From CAVSRC01 sp963743015 (GTDB lineage: Bacteria > Pseudomonadota > Alphaproteobacteria > Rhizobiales > Kaistiaceae), in contig CAVUOD010000005.1 of assembly GCA_963743015.1 (NCBI GenBank), positions 49,689 to 113,688 on the forward strand: a stretch of 64,000 bases of DNA. Reading direction: 5' to 3'. Below the pieces are notes generated by a model that ran no database searches, had not been told where the DNA came from, and saw nothing but the letters and a program-made list of their open reading frames with translations. Shown here piece after piece: positions 51,419 through 59,967 of the stretch. Numbering within the stretch: position 1 is the first letter of the stretch; each line of letters starts with the position of its first letter. Position numbers and translations under genes: made by a program.

Positions 51419-52027
51419 ATGAAGCTCTATCACTCCACCACCTCGCCCTATGTGCGCAAGGTCATGGTCGCGGCCATCGAACTCGGCCTTGCCGACCGGA
51501 TCGAGACGGTGCCGGCGACGGTGAGCCCGATCGTGCGCACATCGCCGGTGATCGCCGACAATCCGCTTGGCAAGGTGCCCACGCTGATCACCGATGACGG
51601 CATGGTCCTCTATGACAGCCGCGTGATCCTGGAATATCTCGATGCGCTGGCCGGCGGCGGGCTCATTCCGGCGCCGGGCACCGCCCGCTGGCAGGCGCTG
51701 ACCGAACAGGCGCTCGCCGACGGCATGCTCGATGCCGCCCTGCTCGAGCGCTACGAGACGACGCTGAGGCCGGCGGAGATGATGTGGGCCAAGTGGCGCG
51801 ACGGCCAGCACGACAAGGTGGAAAAGGCCCTCGACCGGCTGGAGCAGGCGGCCACCGGCTTCGCGGCCCGTATCGACATCGGCACAATCGCCGCCGCCTG
51901 CGCCCTCGCCTACCTCGATTTCCGCTTTCCCGATCTCGGCTGGCGCCAGGAGCGGCCGCATCTCGCCGCATGGTTTGCCGCCTTCGCCGCGCGTCCGGCG
52001 ATGGCCGCCACGGCGCCGCACGGCTAG
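51419..52027 (+). CDS. Glutathione S-transferase family protein
   Basis: A 202-residue GST. GAGGAAACC precedes the ATG. The thioredoxin-like N-terminal domain opens MKLYHSTTSPYVRKVMVAAIELGL, with a serine/threonine-rich catalytic loop, followed by the glutathione-binding LGKVPTLITDDGMVLYDSRVILEYLD. The all-helical C-terminal domain contains FAARIDIGTIAAACALAYLDFRFPDLGW. The pattern matches the group often labelled YfcG- or YibF-like. It is a monocistronic gene between a divergent NTF2-like gene and a convergent Mla operon. Confidence 0.9.
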   Translation: MKLYHSTTSPYVRKVMVAAIELGLADRIETVPATVSPIVRTSPVIADNPLGKVPTLITDDGMVLYDSRVILEYLDALAGGGLIPAPGTARWQALTEQALADGMLDAALLERYETTLRPAEMMWAKWRDGQHDKVEKALDRLEQAATGFAARIDIGTIAAACALAYLDFRFPDLGWRQERPHLAAWFAAFAARPAMAATAPHG

Positions 52028-52035
52028 CGCACATC

Positions 52036-52120
52036 CTCATGGTGAGGTGCGCGCGACGCGCGCCTCGAACCGTGAGCCCATCCTTCGCGGGCCGCCTGCG
52101 GCGGCCGCCTCGGCATGAGG
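52036..52120. repeat. REP-like palindromic element
   Basis: Two nested palindromes: CTCATGGTGAGGTGCGCGCG-A-CGCGCGCCTCGAACCGTGAG at 52036-52076 and GGCCGCC-TGC-GGCGGCC at 52090-52106, closing with CATGAGG. The CTCATGGTGAGG...CTCGAACC wording is typical of intergenic repeats in Rhizobiales. It lies between two convergent genes and may also end transcription. Confidence 0.65.
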
Positions 52121-52141
52121 TCCCAGGGGTATCGCGCGGCG

Positions 52142-53419
52142 CTACTGCGCCTTTGCCGGCGCCGCCTTCGCCGGTGCCGGCTTGACAGTGGCCGGCGGCT
52201 GCATCGCATCGGCCGGCGGCCCCGGCTCCGGCGTCTGCATGGACGGAGCCGCGTCGTTCTGGCTCCCGCTATCGCCGGCACCGCCGCCTTCCTGGTCGCT
52301 CATCACACCCAGCGACCAAACGATGAGATCGGTCGCCACCTTGCCGAAGGCCTTGTCGATGGCGGCGGCGATCACCTCGGGCTTGGTGATGTCGCTCACC
52401 GGCACCTTCGCCTCGAATAGCTTGGCTTCGATCACCGTCCCGCCGGTGTCCATGACCTTGGCCATGAAGGCGACGTCACCGACCGGCGAGCCGATGGTCG
52501 ACAGTTCGAAATTGCGGATGTTGATCTGCAGCTGGAAGTCGCCGTTGATCCCGCTGGCATCGGTGCCGACGCTCGTATAGCCGGCATTCTCGTAGCCCTG
52601 CACCAGACGCGACTGCGTGATCAGCGGAATGCTGTCGGCGAAGCGGAAACTCTCGAACGCCGGCACCAGGCCCTCGGGATTGCGGATCATGATGCGCTGG
52701 GTGTCGAGCGCGACGATGGTGGTCGGCGCCGTGATCGACAGCTGGCCGGTGGGAATCGCAGCGATATCGGGGAATTCGGTCGGCGCGGTCAGCTCGTAGC
52801 TCACGGTCTCCGGCTTGTTGCCGCCGCCGACGAACTTCTCGAGCCCCGACAGGATGGTATCGACCTTGTCGGAATTCTTCGCCAGCGCCGCCGCGAACGT
52901 GTCGATGCTGGCAATGGCGTCCTTCAGCGGCGTGGCGTTCTCCGCCAGAATGTCGTTGAGCCGGGTCAGCGCCTCGCGCGCCGATGCGCTCATGTCCTTG
53001 ATCGCCTTGGGATCGGCGACCAGCAGCGGCGGCTCGCCGTTCTCGCCGGTCGGCGCCGCCGCATCCGCCGAACCGCCGGTCAGCGCCACCGTCGCCGTGC
53101 CGGTCAGGCCGCGGAAATCCATGCCGACATGGGTGTCGATGCGCACCGGCGTGCGGGCGTCAATGGCAATGCGCGCGATCACCAGGCCGGGATCAGTCGC
53201 CGACAGCGACAACCCGGTCACCTCGCCGACCTGCAGCCCGTTGAACAGGACCGGCGATCCCGGCGCCAGACCGGAAACCGAGCCGTTGAAGCTGACCAGA
53301 TAGTCGGTGCGCTTGACCAGCCCGCCGGTGTTGTAGAGCCAGAAAATGAAGCCAACGACGGCAGCAACCACGACCAGCACGAACAGGCCGACGGTAAAAT
53401 AGCGTGCGCGGATTTCCAT
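52142..53419 (-). CDS. mlaD: MCE-domain protein (MlaD-like) fused to ABC auxiliary lipoprotein domain
   Basis: A 425-residue periplasmic subunit of a phospholipid transporter. It has one N-terminal membrane helix (YFTVGLFVLVVVAAVVGFIFWLY) and an MCE domain with FNGSVSGLAPGSPVLFNGLQVGEV. A helical region with NDILAENATPLKDAIASIDTFAAAL follows. From about residue 215 the sequence changes to an ABC_trans_aux (PqiC/DUF330-like) domain: ITAPTTIVALDTQRIMIRNPEG, FADSIPLITQSRLVQGYENAGY and FMAKVMDTGGTVIEAKLFEAKVPV. The tail is Pro/Ala/Lys-rich. That second domain is usually a separate lipoprotein gene, so this is a fusion. It is the last gene of the mlaE-mlaF-mlaD operon. Confidence 0.87.
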   Translation of the reverse strand: MEIRARYFTVGLFVLVVVAAVVGFIFWLYNTGGLVKRTDYLVSFNGSVSGLAPGSPVLFNGLQVGEVTGLSLSATDPGLVIARIAIDARTPVRIDTHVGMDFRGLTGTATVALTGGSADAAAPTGENGEPPLLVADPKAIKDMSASAREALTRLNDILAENATPLKDAIASIDTFAAALAKNSDKVDTILSGLEKFVGGGNKPETVSYELTAPTEFPDIAAIPTGQLSITAPTTIVALDTQRIMIRNPEGLVPAFESFRFADSIPLITQSRLVQGYENAGYTSVGTDASGINGDFQLQINIRNFELSTIGSPVGDVAFMAKVMDTGGTVIEAKLFEAKVPVSDITKPEVIAAAIDKAFGKVATDLIVWSLGVMSDQEGGGAGDSGSQNDAAPSMQTPEPGPPADAMQPPATVKPAPAKAAPAKAQ

Positions 53420-53433
53420 GGCTTAGCGTCCGT

Positions 53434-54225
53434 CTATTGGTTGGTGTTGGCGGCGCGCCCGTTGGCGCGTTTGCGCCTGCCGCCGAAATAGGCCCTGACC
53501 CACGGATGATCGGAGGAAAGCAGCGTCTCCATCGGCCCCTCGGCCACGATCTTGCCATCAGCCAGCGCCGCGATGCGGTCGCAGGCGGTGTTGAGGCTGT
53601 CGAGATCGTGGGTGACCATGAAGACGGTGATGCCGAGCGTGTGCTGGAGCGTACGGATGAGCACGTCGAAGGCACCCGCCGCGATCGGGTCGAGACCGGA
53701 GGTCGGCTCGTCGAGGAAGACGATCTCCGGGTCGAGCGCCAGGGCGCGAGCCAGCGCCACGCGCTTGGTCATGCCGCCCGAGAGCTCGGCGGGAAGCTTG
53801 TTGGCGTCGTTGGGGCTGAGGCCGACCAGCTCCAGCTTCACCATCGCCAGGTCGTCCATCAGGTTGTCGGGCAGGTCGAGAAACTGGCGCATCGGGAACT
53901 GGATGTTCTCCCGCGCCGTCAGCGACGAGAACAGCGCGCCACCCTGGAACAGCACGCCCCAGCGCCGTTCGACCGAGCGCCAGTCGCGATAGCTGGCCTT
54001 GTCCGCGTCCACGTTGAGCACGCGGATCTTGCCCGAGCGCTTGCGGTTCAGCCCGATGATCGAACGCAGAAGCACGGACTTGCCGGCGCCCGACCCGCCG
54101 ACCACGCCGAGGATCTCGCCGCTGCGCACATCGAGGTCGAGGTGATTGAGCACGGTCTGCCCGTCGAAGCCGGCGACCAGGTCGCGGACCGAAATGATGG
54201 CGTCGTCGCCGGCATCCTGGCTCAT
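53434..54225 (-). CDS. mlaF: ABC transporter ATP-binding protein (MlaF type)
   Basis: The ATPase of the Mla-type system, 263 residues from the ATG at 54225 (GGTGAG upstream). Walker A is GGSGAGKSVLL near residue 42, the Q-loop GVLFQGGALFSSLTARENI is diagnostic of the MlaF/MkL branch, the signature is LSGGMTKRVALARAL, and Walker B is IVFLDEPTSGLDPIAA. The C-terminal FGGRRKRANGRAANTNQ is basic. It starts 4 bases after the mlaE stop and precedes the MCE gene by 14 bases. Confidence 0.92.
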   Translation of the reverse strand: MSQDAGDDAIISVRDLVAGFDGQTVLNHLDLDVRSGEILGVVGGSGAGKSVLLRSIIGLNRKRSGKIRVLNVDADKASYRDWRSVERRWGVLFQGGALFSSLTARENIQFPMRQFLDLPDNLMDDLAMVKLELVGLSPNDANKLPAELSGGMTKRVALARALALDPEIVFLDEPTSGLDPIAAGAFDVLIRTLQHTLGITVFMVTHDLDSLNTACDRIAALADGKIVAEGPMETLLSSDHPWVRAYFGGRRKRANGRAANTNQ

Positions 54226-54229
54226 CGTC

Positions 54230-55351
54230 TCACCACCCGATTGCAGCGAAGAACATGGCGAACAGGCCGTCGAGCACAATCACCGTGAAGATCGACTTGA
54301 CCACCGAAGTGGTCGTCTTGCGGCCGAGCGACTCGGCACTGCCTTCGACCCGCATGCCTTCCGTGCAGGCAATGACACCGACCACCATCGCCATCGCCGG
54401 CGCCTTGATCATGCCGATCAGGAAATCGTGGACCGAGACCGCATCGCGCAGCCGCAAGATGAAGATCTCCGGGCTCATGCCGCCGTAGAACCAGGCGACC
54501 AGTCCGCCGCCGATGAGCGCCGCCATGGAGCCGAGGAAGGTCAAGACCGGCATGGCGATGACCAGCGCCGCCACCCGTGGCAGCACCAGCACATCGGCCG
54601 GGTCGACGCCCATGGTTCTCAGCGCGTCGATTTCCTCGCGCATCTTCATCGAGCCGAGTTCGGCCGTATACGAGCTGCCCGAGCGGCCGGCCACCATGAT
54701 GGTGACGAGCAGCACGCCGATCTCGCGCAGCACCAGGATGCCGAGCAGGTTGACGACATAGTCCTCAGCGCCGAAGCGGCGGAAATTGTAGATGCCCTGC
54801 TGCGAGATGATGCAGCCGACCAGGAAGGTCATCAGCACGATGATGCCGATCGCTTGAAAGCCGACGCGGTCGAGATGATGGGTGATGGAGGTCACGCGCG
54901 ACCAGCGCGGACGTACGATCGCATTGCCGGCCGCCAGCATCACGGCGCCGAGCATGCCAGTGAGCTCGACCACTTCGCGGAGCGCGTCGAAGACCGCTTC
55001 GCCGACATTCTCTACCAGGGCGATCGGGCCGGCGCGCCGGCGGCGTGGTGCCGGCGCCTCGCGATTGGCCTCGCCGACCTCGTCGAGCAGCACGCTGAAG
55101 CGATCCGGCACCGAGGTGAGTTCCAGTGCGCCGCCGTTCTGGCGCGCCTGGCGCATCATGTCTTCCAGCAACCACGCGCCGAAGGTATCGAGCCGCTCGA
55201 CCGCGGCAAGATCGATTTCGCCGGATTGCTCCGGTAAGCCGGCGACCAGTGTCTCCAGCTCGCGCGCAAAGGCGATGGTCCAGGTGCCCCCCGCCACAAC
55301 CTTAAGTCGGCCGGCAAGTGTGCTCGTGGTGATCGACGGCTGCGCGGTCAA
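54230..55351 (-). CDS. mlaE: Mla-type ABC permease with N-terminal STAS domain (MlaE)
   Basis: A 373-residue inner-membrane permease. It starts with TTG at 55351 (ACGAGGCG upstream). Residues 1-100 form a STAS domain (GEIDLAAVERLDTFGAWLLEDMM), and the rest is the MlaE permease with HLDRVGFQAIGIIVLMTFLVGCIISQQG, IGVLLVTIMVAGRSGSSYTAELGSMKMREEIDALRTMGVDP and the C-terminal ESLGRKTTTSVVKSIFTVIVLDGLFAMFF. The STAS fusion replaces the separate MlaB of enterobacteria. It is first in the operon. Asymmetry-maintaining phospholipid transport is the expected role. Confidence 0.92.
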   Translation of the reverse strand: MTAQPSITTSTLAGRLKVVAGGTWTIAFARELETLVAGLPEQSGEIDLAAVERLDTFGAWLLEDMMRQARQNGGALELTSVPDRFSVLLDEVGEANREAPAPRRRRAGPIALVENVGEAVFDALREVVELTGMLGAVMLAAGNAIVRPRWSRVTSITHHLDRVGFQAIGIIVLMTFLVGCIISQQGIYNFRRFGAEDYVVNLLGILVLREIGVLLVTIMVAGRSGSSYTAELGSMKMREEIDALRTMGVDPADVLVLPRVAALVIAMPVLTFLGSMAALIGGGLVAWFYGGMSPEIFILRLRDAVSVHDFLIGMIKAPAMAMVVGVIACTEGMRVEGSAESLGRKTTTSVVKSIFTVIVLDGLFAMFFAAIGW

Positions 55352-55658
55352 TTGCGCCTCGTATTACCGCAATCCAAGGTCATGCCCGGTGGATCATACG
55401 GAGAAAGCCCGGAAAATCCATGCGCCGCGGCACTTATCCCGGCGCCAGCCTGGCGACCACAGTCAAATTATTGAAATCAAAAGCAATTTTCTCATTAGCC
55501 AAGTGCCCGGTTGGGGCCGTGCGCGGGCGCCCGCCACCCGGCCTCATTACAAGCTGGTCATCCACGGCGAAGTCGGTTGAATCGCAGCGCCCCCGTTCTA
55601 GATCGCTACGCATTCGTTCGCTCTGAACGAATCCATCGACAAACGGGACGTGTTCGCC
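55352..55658. other. Divergent intergenic region between mlaE and the doxX-gnd-zwf operon
   Basis: About 300 bases without a convincing gene. The middle (55455-55500) is AT-rich and may hold promoters. An 8-base palindrome lies at 55612-55632, near the plus-strand operon start. Confidence 0.5.
55612..55632. promoter_or_regulatory. Operator candidate upstream of the doxX-gnd-zwf operon
   Basis: ATTCGTTC-N5-GAACGAAT, a perfect 8-base palindrome 27 bases before the ATG at 55659. Dyads of this spacing bind TetR- or LysR-size dimers. It differs from the HexR box known in other proteobacteria. Confidence 0.5.
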
Positions 55659-56180
55659 ATGCTTGAGTGGGATGAAGCTTCCAGACATCGGGCGATCGGC
55701 ATCGTGCGCATTCTGTTCGGCGTCGTCTGGGCCGTCGACGCGCAGTTCAAATGGCGGCCGGATTTTCTCAACAATTTCGTCTCCTACCTGACCGGCGCCC
55801 AGCAGGGACAGCCGGAGGCGGTCAAGCAGTGGATCAACCTGTGGATCAACGCGGTCAACATCGATCCGGTCGTCTTCGCCCATGTGGTTGCCGTCGGCGA
55901 AACGCTGCTCGCCATCGCGCTGATCCTCGGACTGTTCTCGGACCTCGCCTATCTCGGCGGCATCCTGCTTTGCCTGGTGATCTGGTCGACCGCCGAAGGC
56001 CTCGGCGGCCCCTATGTCGCCGGCTCAACCGATATTGGCACGGCCATCATCTATGCCTTCGTCTTCGTGCTTCTGTTTCTTTCGCGCGCCGGCCTGTATT
56101 ACGGTCTCGATGTCTATCTCGGCCGCTGGCTCGGCAAATTCGCCTGGCTCGCCTCCTTCCGTGCCGAACCGCAGCACTGA
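55659..56180 (+). CDS. DoxX-like membrane protein
   Basis: A 173-residue integral membrane protein (176 from an in-frame GTG at 55650). Four hydrophobic segments include GIVRILFGVVWAVDAQFKW and VVAVGETLLAIALILGLFSDLAYLGGILLCLVIWS, with the GE...GL..D pattern of the DoxX family. The last segment, IIYAFVFVLLFLSRAGLYYGLDVYLGRWL, carries the conserved SRAG..YGLD. Members are quinone- or thiosulfate-linked redox membrane proteins, mostly of unknown function. It leads an operon with gnd and zwf, which suggests a link to NAD(P)H supply. Confidence 0.85.
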   Translation: MLEWDEASRHRAIGIVRILFGVVWAVDAQFKWRPDFLNNFVSYLTGAQQGQPEAVKQWINLWINAVNIDPVVFAHVVAVGETLLAIALILGLFSDLAYLGGILLCLVIWSTAEGLGGPYVAGSTDIGTAIIYAFVFVLLFLSRAGLYYGLDVYLGRWLGKFAWLASFRAEPQH

Positions 56181-56229
56181 CGTAAGCCTGCCGCGCTCCC
56201 GCGGCATCTGACGATGGAGGATGCACAGG

Positions 56230-57222
56230 ATGCAGATCGCGGTCGTCGGCCTCGGGCGCATGGGTGCCAATATCGTGCGCCGGCTCATGCGCGCCGGCCA
56301 CCAATGCGTGGTCTATGATGTCAGGCCGCAATCCGTGGCCGAGCTTGTCGGTGAAGGCGCCATCGGCGCGGCATCGACGATGGAACTGGCGGCCAAGCTG
56401 ACGCCACCGCGCGCTATCTGGATGATGCTGCCGGCGGCCATGGTCGACAATGCCATAGCCGACCTCGCCGACCATCTGGCGTCCAATGACGTGCTCATCG
56501 ACGGCGGCAACTCGCATTATCGTCGCGACATGGCGCGCGCAGAGGCGCTGCGCTCGAAGGACATTCACTATGTCGATGTCGGCACCAGCGGCGGCGTCTG
56601 GGGGCTGGAGCGCGGCTTCTGCCAGATGATCGGCGGCGAGGCGGCGATCGTGAAGCGCCTCGACCCAATCTTCGCCGCGCTCGCCCCCGGCGGCGAGGCA
56701 CAAGCCACCACCGCCCAGCGTGGCTATCTGCATTGCGGTCCTAGCGGCGCCGGCCATTTTGTCAAAATGGTCCACAACGGCATCGAATACGGGGTCATGG
56801 CGGCCTATGCCGAGGGCTTCAATGTGCTGCAGAGCGCCAATATCGGACGCACGGCCGCGGAAGCCGACGCCGAGACCGCGCCGATCGAGAACCCCGACGC
56901 CTATGCCTACGACCTCGACATTGCCGACATCGCCGAGGTGTGGCGCCACGGCAGCGTCATTTCCTCCTGGCTGCTCGACCTGACCGCCGCCTCGCTGCAA
57001 CAGGATCCTGGCCTTTCCGCCTTCCAGGGGCGCGTTTCGGATTCCGGCGAGGGCCGCTGGACAATCAAGGCCGCCATCGACGAGGGCGTGCCGGTCCCGG
57101 TCCTCAGCACCGCGCTTTACCAGCGCTTTGCCTCGCGTGGCGAAGCCGACTTCGCCGACAAGCTGTTGTCGGCCATGCGTTACCAGTTTGGCGGCCATTC
57201 CGAAAAAGGAACGGTGGAATGA
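56230..57222 (+). CDS. gnd: 6-phosphogluconate dehydrogenase (decarboxylating), short GndA type
   Basis: A 330-residue enzyme that converts 6-phosphogluconate to ribulose 5-phosphate and CO2. The start at 56230 is chosen because GGAGG lies nine bases upstream; the ATG at 56221 touches that site. N-terminal nucleotide loop QIAVVGLGRMGANIVRRL, then DGGNSHYRRDMARAEAL, VDVGTSGGVWGLERGFCQMIGG and the catalytic lysine in GAGHFVKMVHNGIEYGVMAAYAEGF. The length of about 300-330 marks the short (YqeC/GndA-like) type, often NAD-preferring, rather than the 470-residue type. It is followed by zwf. Confidence 0.92.
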   Translation: MQIAVVGLGRMGANIVRRLMRAGHQCVVYDVRPQSVAELVGEGAIGAASTMELAAKLTPPRAIWMMLPAAMVDNAIADLADHLASNDVLIDGGNSHYRRDMARAEALRSKDIHYVDVGTSGGVWGLERGFCQMIGGEAAIVKRLDPIFAALAPGGEAQATTAQRGYLHCGPSGAGHFVKMVHNGIEYGVMAAYAEGFNVLQSANIGRTAAEADAETAPIENPDAYAYDLDIADIAEVWRHGSVISSWLLDLTAASLQQDPGLSAFQGRVSDSGEGRWTIKAAIDEGVPVPVLSTALYQRFASRGEADFADKLLSAMRYQFGGHSEKGTVE

Positions 57223-57262
57223 CTTGTCCGCGTCACCCGGCAAGCCGGCCCGAGGACCGGGC

Positions 57263-58684
57263 ATGACCGGCCGCGCACGATCCGACGCGCTGGTCCTGTT
57301 CGGCGCCAGCGGCGACCTCGCCCACAAGAAGATCCTTCCCGCACTTTACGCCATGGTGCGACACGGCAAGCTCGACGTGCCGATCGTCGGCGTGGCGAAG
57401 TCGGACTGGACGCTCGATGACTTGCGCAATCACGCAAGCGACGCAGTGCGCAGCACCGGCACCTACGACGAAGACGCTCTCGGCCGCCTGCTCGGCCTGA
57501 TGCGCTATGTCGACGGCGACTACCGCGATGCCGCGACCTTCGACCAGCTCCACACCGCACTGAAGGGATGCCACCGGCCGCTCTACTATCTCGCCATTCC
57601 GCCCAGCATGTTTCCCGCAGTCATCGAGGGACTTGGCCATTGCGGCGTCGTCGATGGCGCCCGCGTGGTGGTCGAGAAGCCTTTCGGCCGCGACCTCATG
57701 TCGGCGATGACGCTCGACCGGACGCTCTCCGGCGTCTTCCCTGAGGAGGCCATCTTCCGCATCGATCACTACCTCGGCAAGGAGCCGGTCCAGAACCTGC
57801 TCTATTTCCGCTTCGCCAATTCGTTCCTGGAGCCGATCTGGAACCGCAACTACGTGCGCAGCGTACAGATCACCATGGCCGAGAGTTTCGGCGTCGCCGG
57901 GCGCGGCAAGTTCTACGACGAGGTCGGCGCCATCCGCGACGTCATCCAGAATCACCTCCTGCAGATCGTCGCCATCCTCGCGATGGAATCCCCGATCAGC
58001 GACGACAGCGCCTTCGTCCGTGACGAGAAGGTGAAGGTGTTCAACGCCATCCGGCCGCTGAGCAAGACCCATCTGGTCCGCGGCCAGTTCCGTGGCTACC
58101 GCCAGGAGCCGGGCGTGGCGCCCGATTCCGACGTCGAGACGTTTGCCGCCCTGCGGCTCAACATCGACTCGTGGCGCTGGCAGGGCGTGCCGTTCCTCGT
58201 GCGCGCCGGAAAGTGCCTGCCGGTGACCGCGGTCGAGATCGTCGTCGACCTCCACTACCCGCCACAGACGGTGTTCCACGCCGATCGTTCGGCGCGCTCC
58301 AACTATGTCCGCTTCCGCCTCAGCCCCGAGGTGAGCATCGCGCTCGGCGCCCGTGCCAAGGCACCAGGCGAGGCGATGCGGGGCGTTGAGACGGAACTCA
58401 ACGTCGTCCACCAGCCGGGCGAAGAGATGAGCGCCTATGAGCGGCTGATCGGCGACGCGATGATGGGCGACACCACGCTCTTCGCCCGCAAGGACAGCGC
58501 CGAAGCGCAATGGCGCATCGTCGAACCGATCCTCGGCGACAAGACCCAGCTGCATCTCTACGAGCCGGGCACCTGGGGACCGGGTGAGGCCGCCGACGTC
58601 GCCCGCGCGGCCGGTGGCTGGTACGACCCCGACGTCACCAACGGTGGCGGCCCTCGCCTCACGCCCCCGGCGAAACGCGGTTGA
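57263..58684 (+). CDS. zwf: Glucose-6-phosphate 1-dehydrogenase
   Basis: A 473-residue enzyme opening the oxidative pentose-phosphate and Entner-Doudoroff routes. The start at 57263 follows GAGGACCGGGC and is just before the nucleotide loop LVLFGASGDLAHKKILPALY. The catalytic motif RIDHYLGKEPVQNLLYFRF is intact, as is VVEKPFGRDL, and the second-domain GKFYDEVGAIRDVIQNHLLQ. It is 40 bases after gnd and in the same operon. Its last 26 bases overlap the 3' end of the convergent TspO gene. Usual bacterial Zwf is about 490 residues, so the length is normal. Confidence 0.94.
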   Translation: MTGRARSDALVLFGASGDLAHKKILPALYAMVRHGKLDVPIVGVAKSDWTLDDLRNHASDAVRSTGTYDEDALGRLLGLMRYVDGDYRDAATFDQLHTALKGCHRPLYYLAIPPSMFPAVIEGLGHCGVVDGARVVVEKPFGRDLMSAMTLDRTLSGVFPEEAIFRIDHYLGKEPVQNLLYFRFANSFLEPIWNRNYVRSVQITMAESFGVAGRGKFYDEVGAIRDVIQNHLLQIVAILAMESPISDDSAFVRDEKVKVFNAIRPLSKTHLVRGQFRGYRQEPGVAPDSDVETFAALRLNIDSWRWQGVPFLVRAGKCLPVTAVEIVVDLHYPPQTVFHADRSARSNYVRFRLSPEVSIALGARAKAPGEAMRGVETELNVVHQPGEEMSAYERLIGDAMMGDTTLFARKDSAEAQWRIVEPILGDKTQLHLYEPGTWGPGEAADVARAAGGWYDPDVTNGGGPRLTPPAKRG

Positions 58685-59141
58685 GCCGCCAGACCGCAAA
58701 ATTGAGCAGGGAAGCGAATGACACCCAGGCAAGGTACGGGGTCATCAGCAGGGCGGCGGCGCCGTTCACCGAAGCAAAAGCGACGATCGTCGCCGCGATG
58801 CAAAGCCAGAGGGCGACGATGACGACAAAGCCGAGATCGGGCCGGTGCAGCCCGAAGAAGACCGGCGTCCAGGCGGCGTTGAGGAAAAGCTGCAGGGCAT
58901 AGAGCGCCAGTGCCACCGCGGCACCGCCAAATCCCGCCGTCTGCCACACCAGCCATCCCGATAGCGCGATCATCACGTAGAGCACCGTCCACACCGGCGC
59001 GAACAGCCGGTTCGGCGGCCGCCATGACGGCTTTCGCAGGCGCTCGTACCAGTCGCCGGGCTTGAAGAGAACCCCGGTCGCCGCGGCCAGGAAACAGGCC
59101 GCAACGAAGCCGATGAGCATGGCGATCGACAGGAAGGTCAT
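58659..59141 (-). CDS. tspO: TspO/MBR family tryptophan-rich sensory protein
   Basis: A 160-residue membrane protein with five hydrophobic helices. The marker block is WYERLRKPSWRPPNRLFAPVWTVLYVMIALSGWLVW, and the LFLNAAWTPVFFGLHRPDLGFVVIVALW region also fits. Many tryptophans line the porphyrin/steroid binding groove. Bacterial TspO binds tetrapyrroles and regulates pigment or stress responses. Its 3' end overlaps zwf. It lies 28 bases downstream of the XRE-cupin regulator gene on the same strand. Confidence 0.93.
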   Translation of the reverse strand: MTFLSIAMLIGFVAACFLAAATGVLFKPGDWYERLRKPSWRPPNRLFAPVWTVLYVMIALSGWLVWQTAGFGGAAVALALYALQLFLNAAWTPVFFGLHRPDLGFVVIVALWLCIAATIVAFASVNGAAALLMTPYLAWVSFASLLNFAVWRLNRVSPGA

Positions 59142-59169
59142 CCGAACGAGCCCTCGCGATTCCGATGGA

Positions 59170-59757
59170 TCAGGATGCCGTTACCACCACGATGGCAGCG
59201 GCGGTGGAACGTCCCTTCTGGGCGTAGCTGTGGGCAACGGACGAATCGAAATACATGGCGTCGCCCTCGCCGAGTTCGACCTCTTCATCCTCGGCGCTGA
59301 CGACGAGATGCCCCTTGAGGACATAGATCAGCTCCGCCCCGTTGTGCCGATGCGGCTCCGACCGATGGCCGTCGACGGGGAATTCGGCGAAGTAGGCTTC
59401 CATCTTCCGCCCGGTCACGGGAAAGTCGAGGCTCTCGAAGAAATAGGACGGCTCCTTCGCTTCCGGGTCATTTGGCAGGCGAAGGCGATCCTTCTTGCGC
59501 ACAACCATCATCTGGCTGCGTTTCTCGGCTTCGACAAAGAAATGGTCGAGGCCCACGCCGAAGACGAGTGCGATTCTGAGGAGCGTCGGCAGTGTCGGGA
59601 AGAGCTGGCCGCGCTCGATCTTGGACAGCATCCCGGACGACAGGCCCGTGTGCTCGCCTAGCTGCACCAGCCCCATGCTCTTGCGACGCCTGAGGTCTCG
59701 GATCTTCGGTCCAATCCGATAGGCCTCCAGGCCGTTCACCAGCGTATCAGACAGCAT
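59170..59757 (-). CDS. XRE-family regulator with cupin sensor domain
   Basis: A 195-residue two-domain regulator. The helix-turn-helix is KIRDLRRRKSMGLVQLGEHTGLSSGMLSKIERGQLFPTLPTLLRIALVFGV, residues 18-68. The C-terminal cupin has EPHRHNGAELIYVLKGHLVVSAEDEEVELGEGDAMYFDSSVAHSYAQKG, with the metal/ligand histidines H-x-H and a later H in place. Members sense amino acids, polyamines or sugar acids. It is upstream of tspO on the minus strand and divergent from the fasciclin gene, across an AT-rich 210-base spacer that probably contains its operator. Confidence 0.9.
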   Translation of the reverse strand: MLSDTLVNGLEAYRIGPKIRDLRRRKSMGLVQLGEHTGLSSGMLSKIERGQLFPTLPTLLRIALVFGVGLDHFFVEAEKRSQMMVVRKKDRLRLPNDPEAKEPSYFFESLDFPVTGRKMEAYFAEFPVDGHRSEPHRHNGAELIYVLKGHLVVSAEDEEVELGEGDAMYFDSSVAHSYAQKGRSTAAAIVVVTAS

Positions 59758-59967
59758 GCGGTCCCTCTCTCACTTTCTCCTCAGTCAATCCATCATCGCA
59801 TTATTCTCTCTAAATGAAAATGTATATTCCTATCACGATAATGTGAGTTTCAATAAAACTGATTTGCCCTAAATGCAAACTCACTCGGACGGACGAAAGG
59901 GTCCGCGGCCGACAGCCGGTCAACACGACCGGAATGGGAACAATCGGGACAAGATGGAGCACACGAC
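59758..59967. promoter_or_regulatory. AT-rich divergent promoter region
   Basis: The stretch 59790-59880 is markedly AT-rich in a GC-rich genome. It contains two copies of CTAAATG (59810 and 59869) and a small dyad TTTGC-N7-GCAAA. It should hold promoters for the XRE-cupin gene and the fasciclin gene; no definite -35/-10 pair stands out. Confidence 0.4.

Noticed and set aside
55352..55580. Small frame in the mlaE-doxX spacer
   Set aside because: No ribosome site and no similarity-like pattern; the region is better read as promoter DNA.
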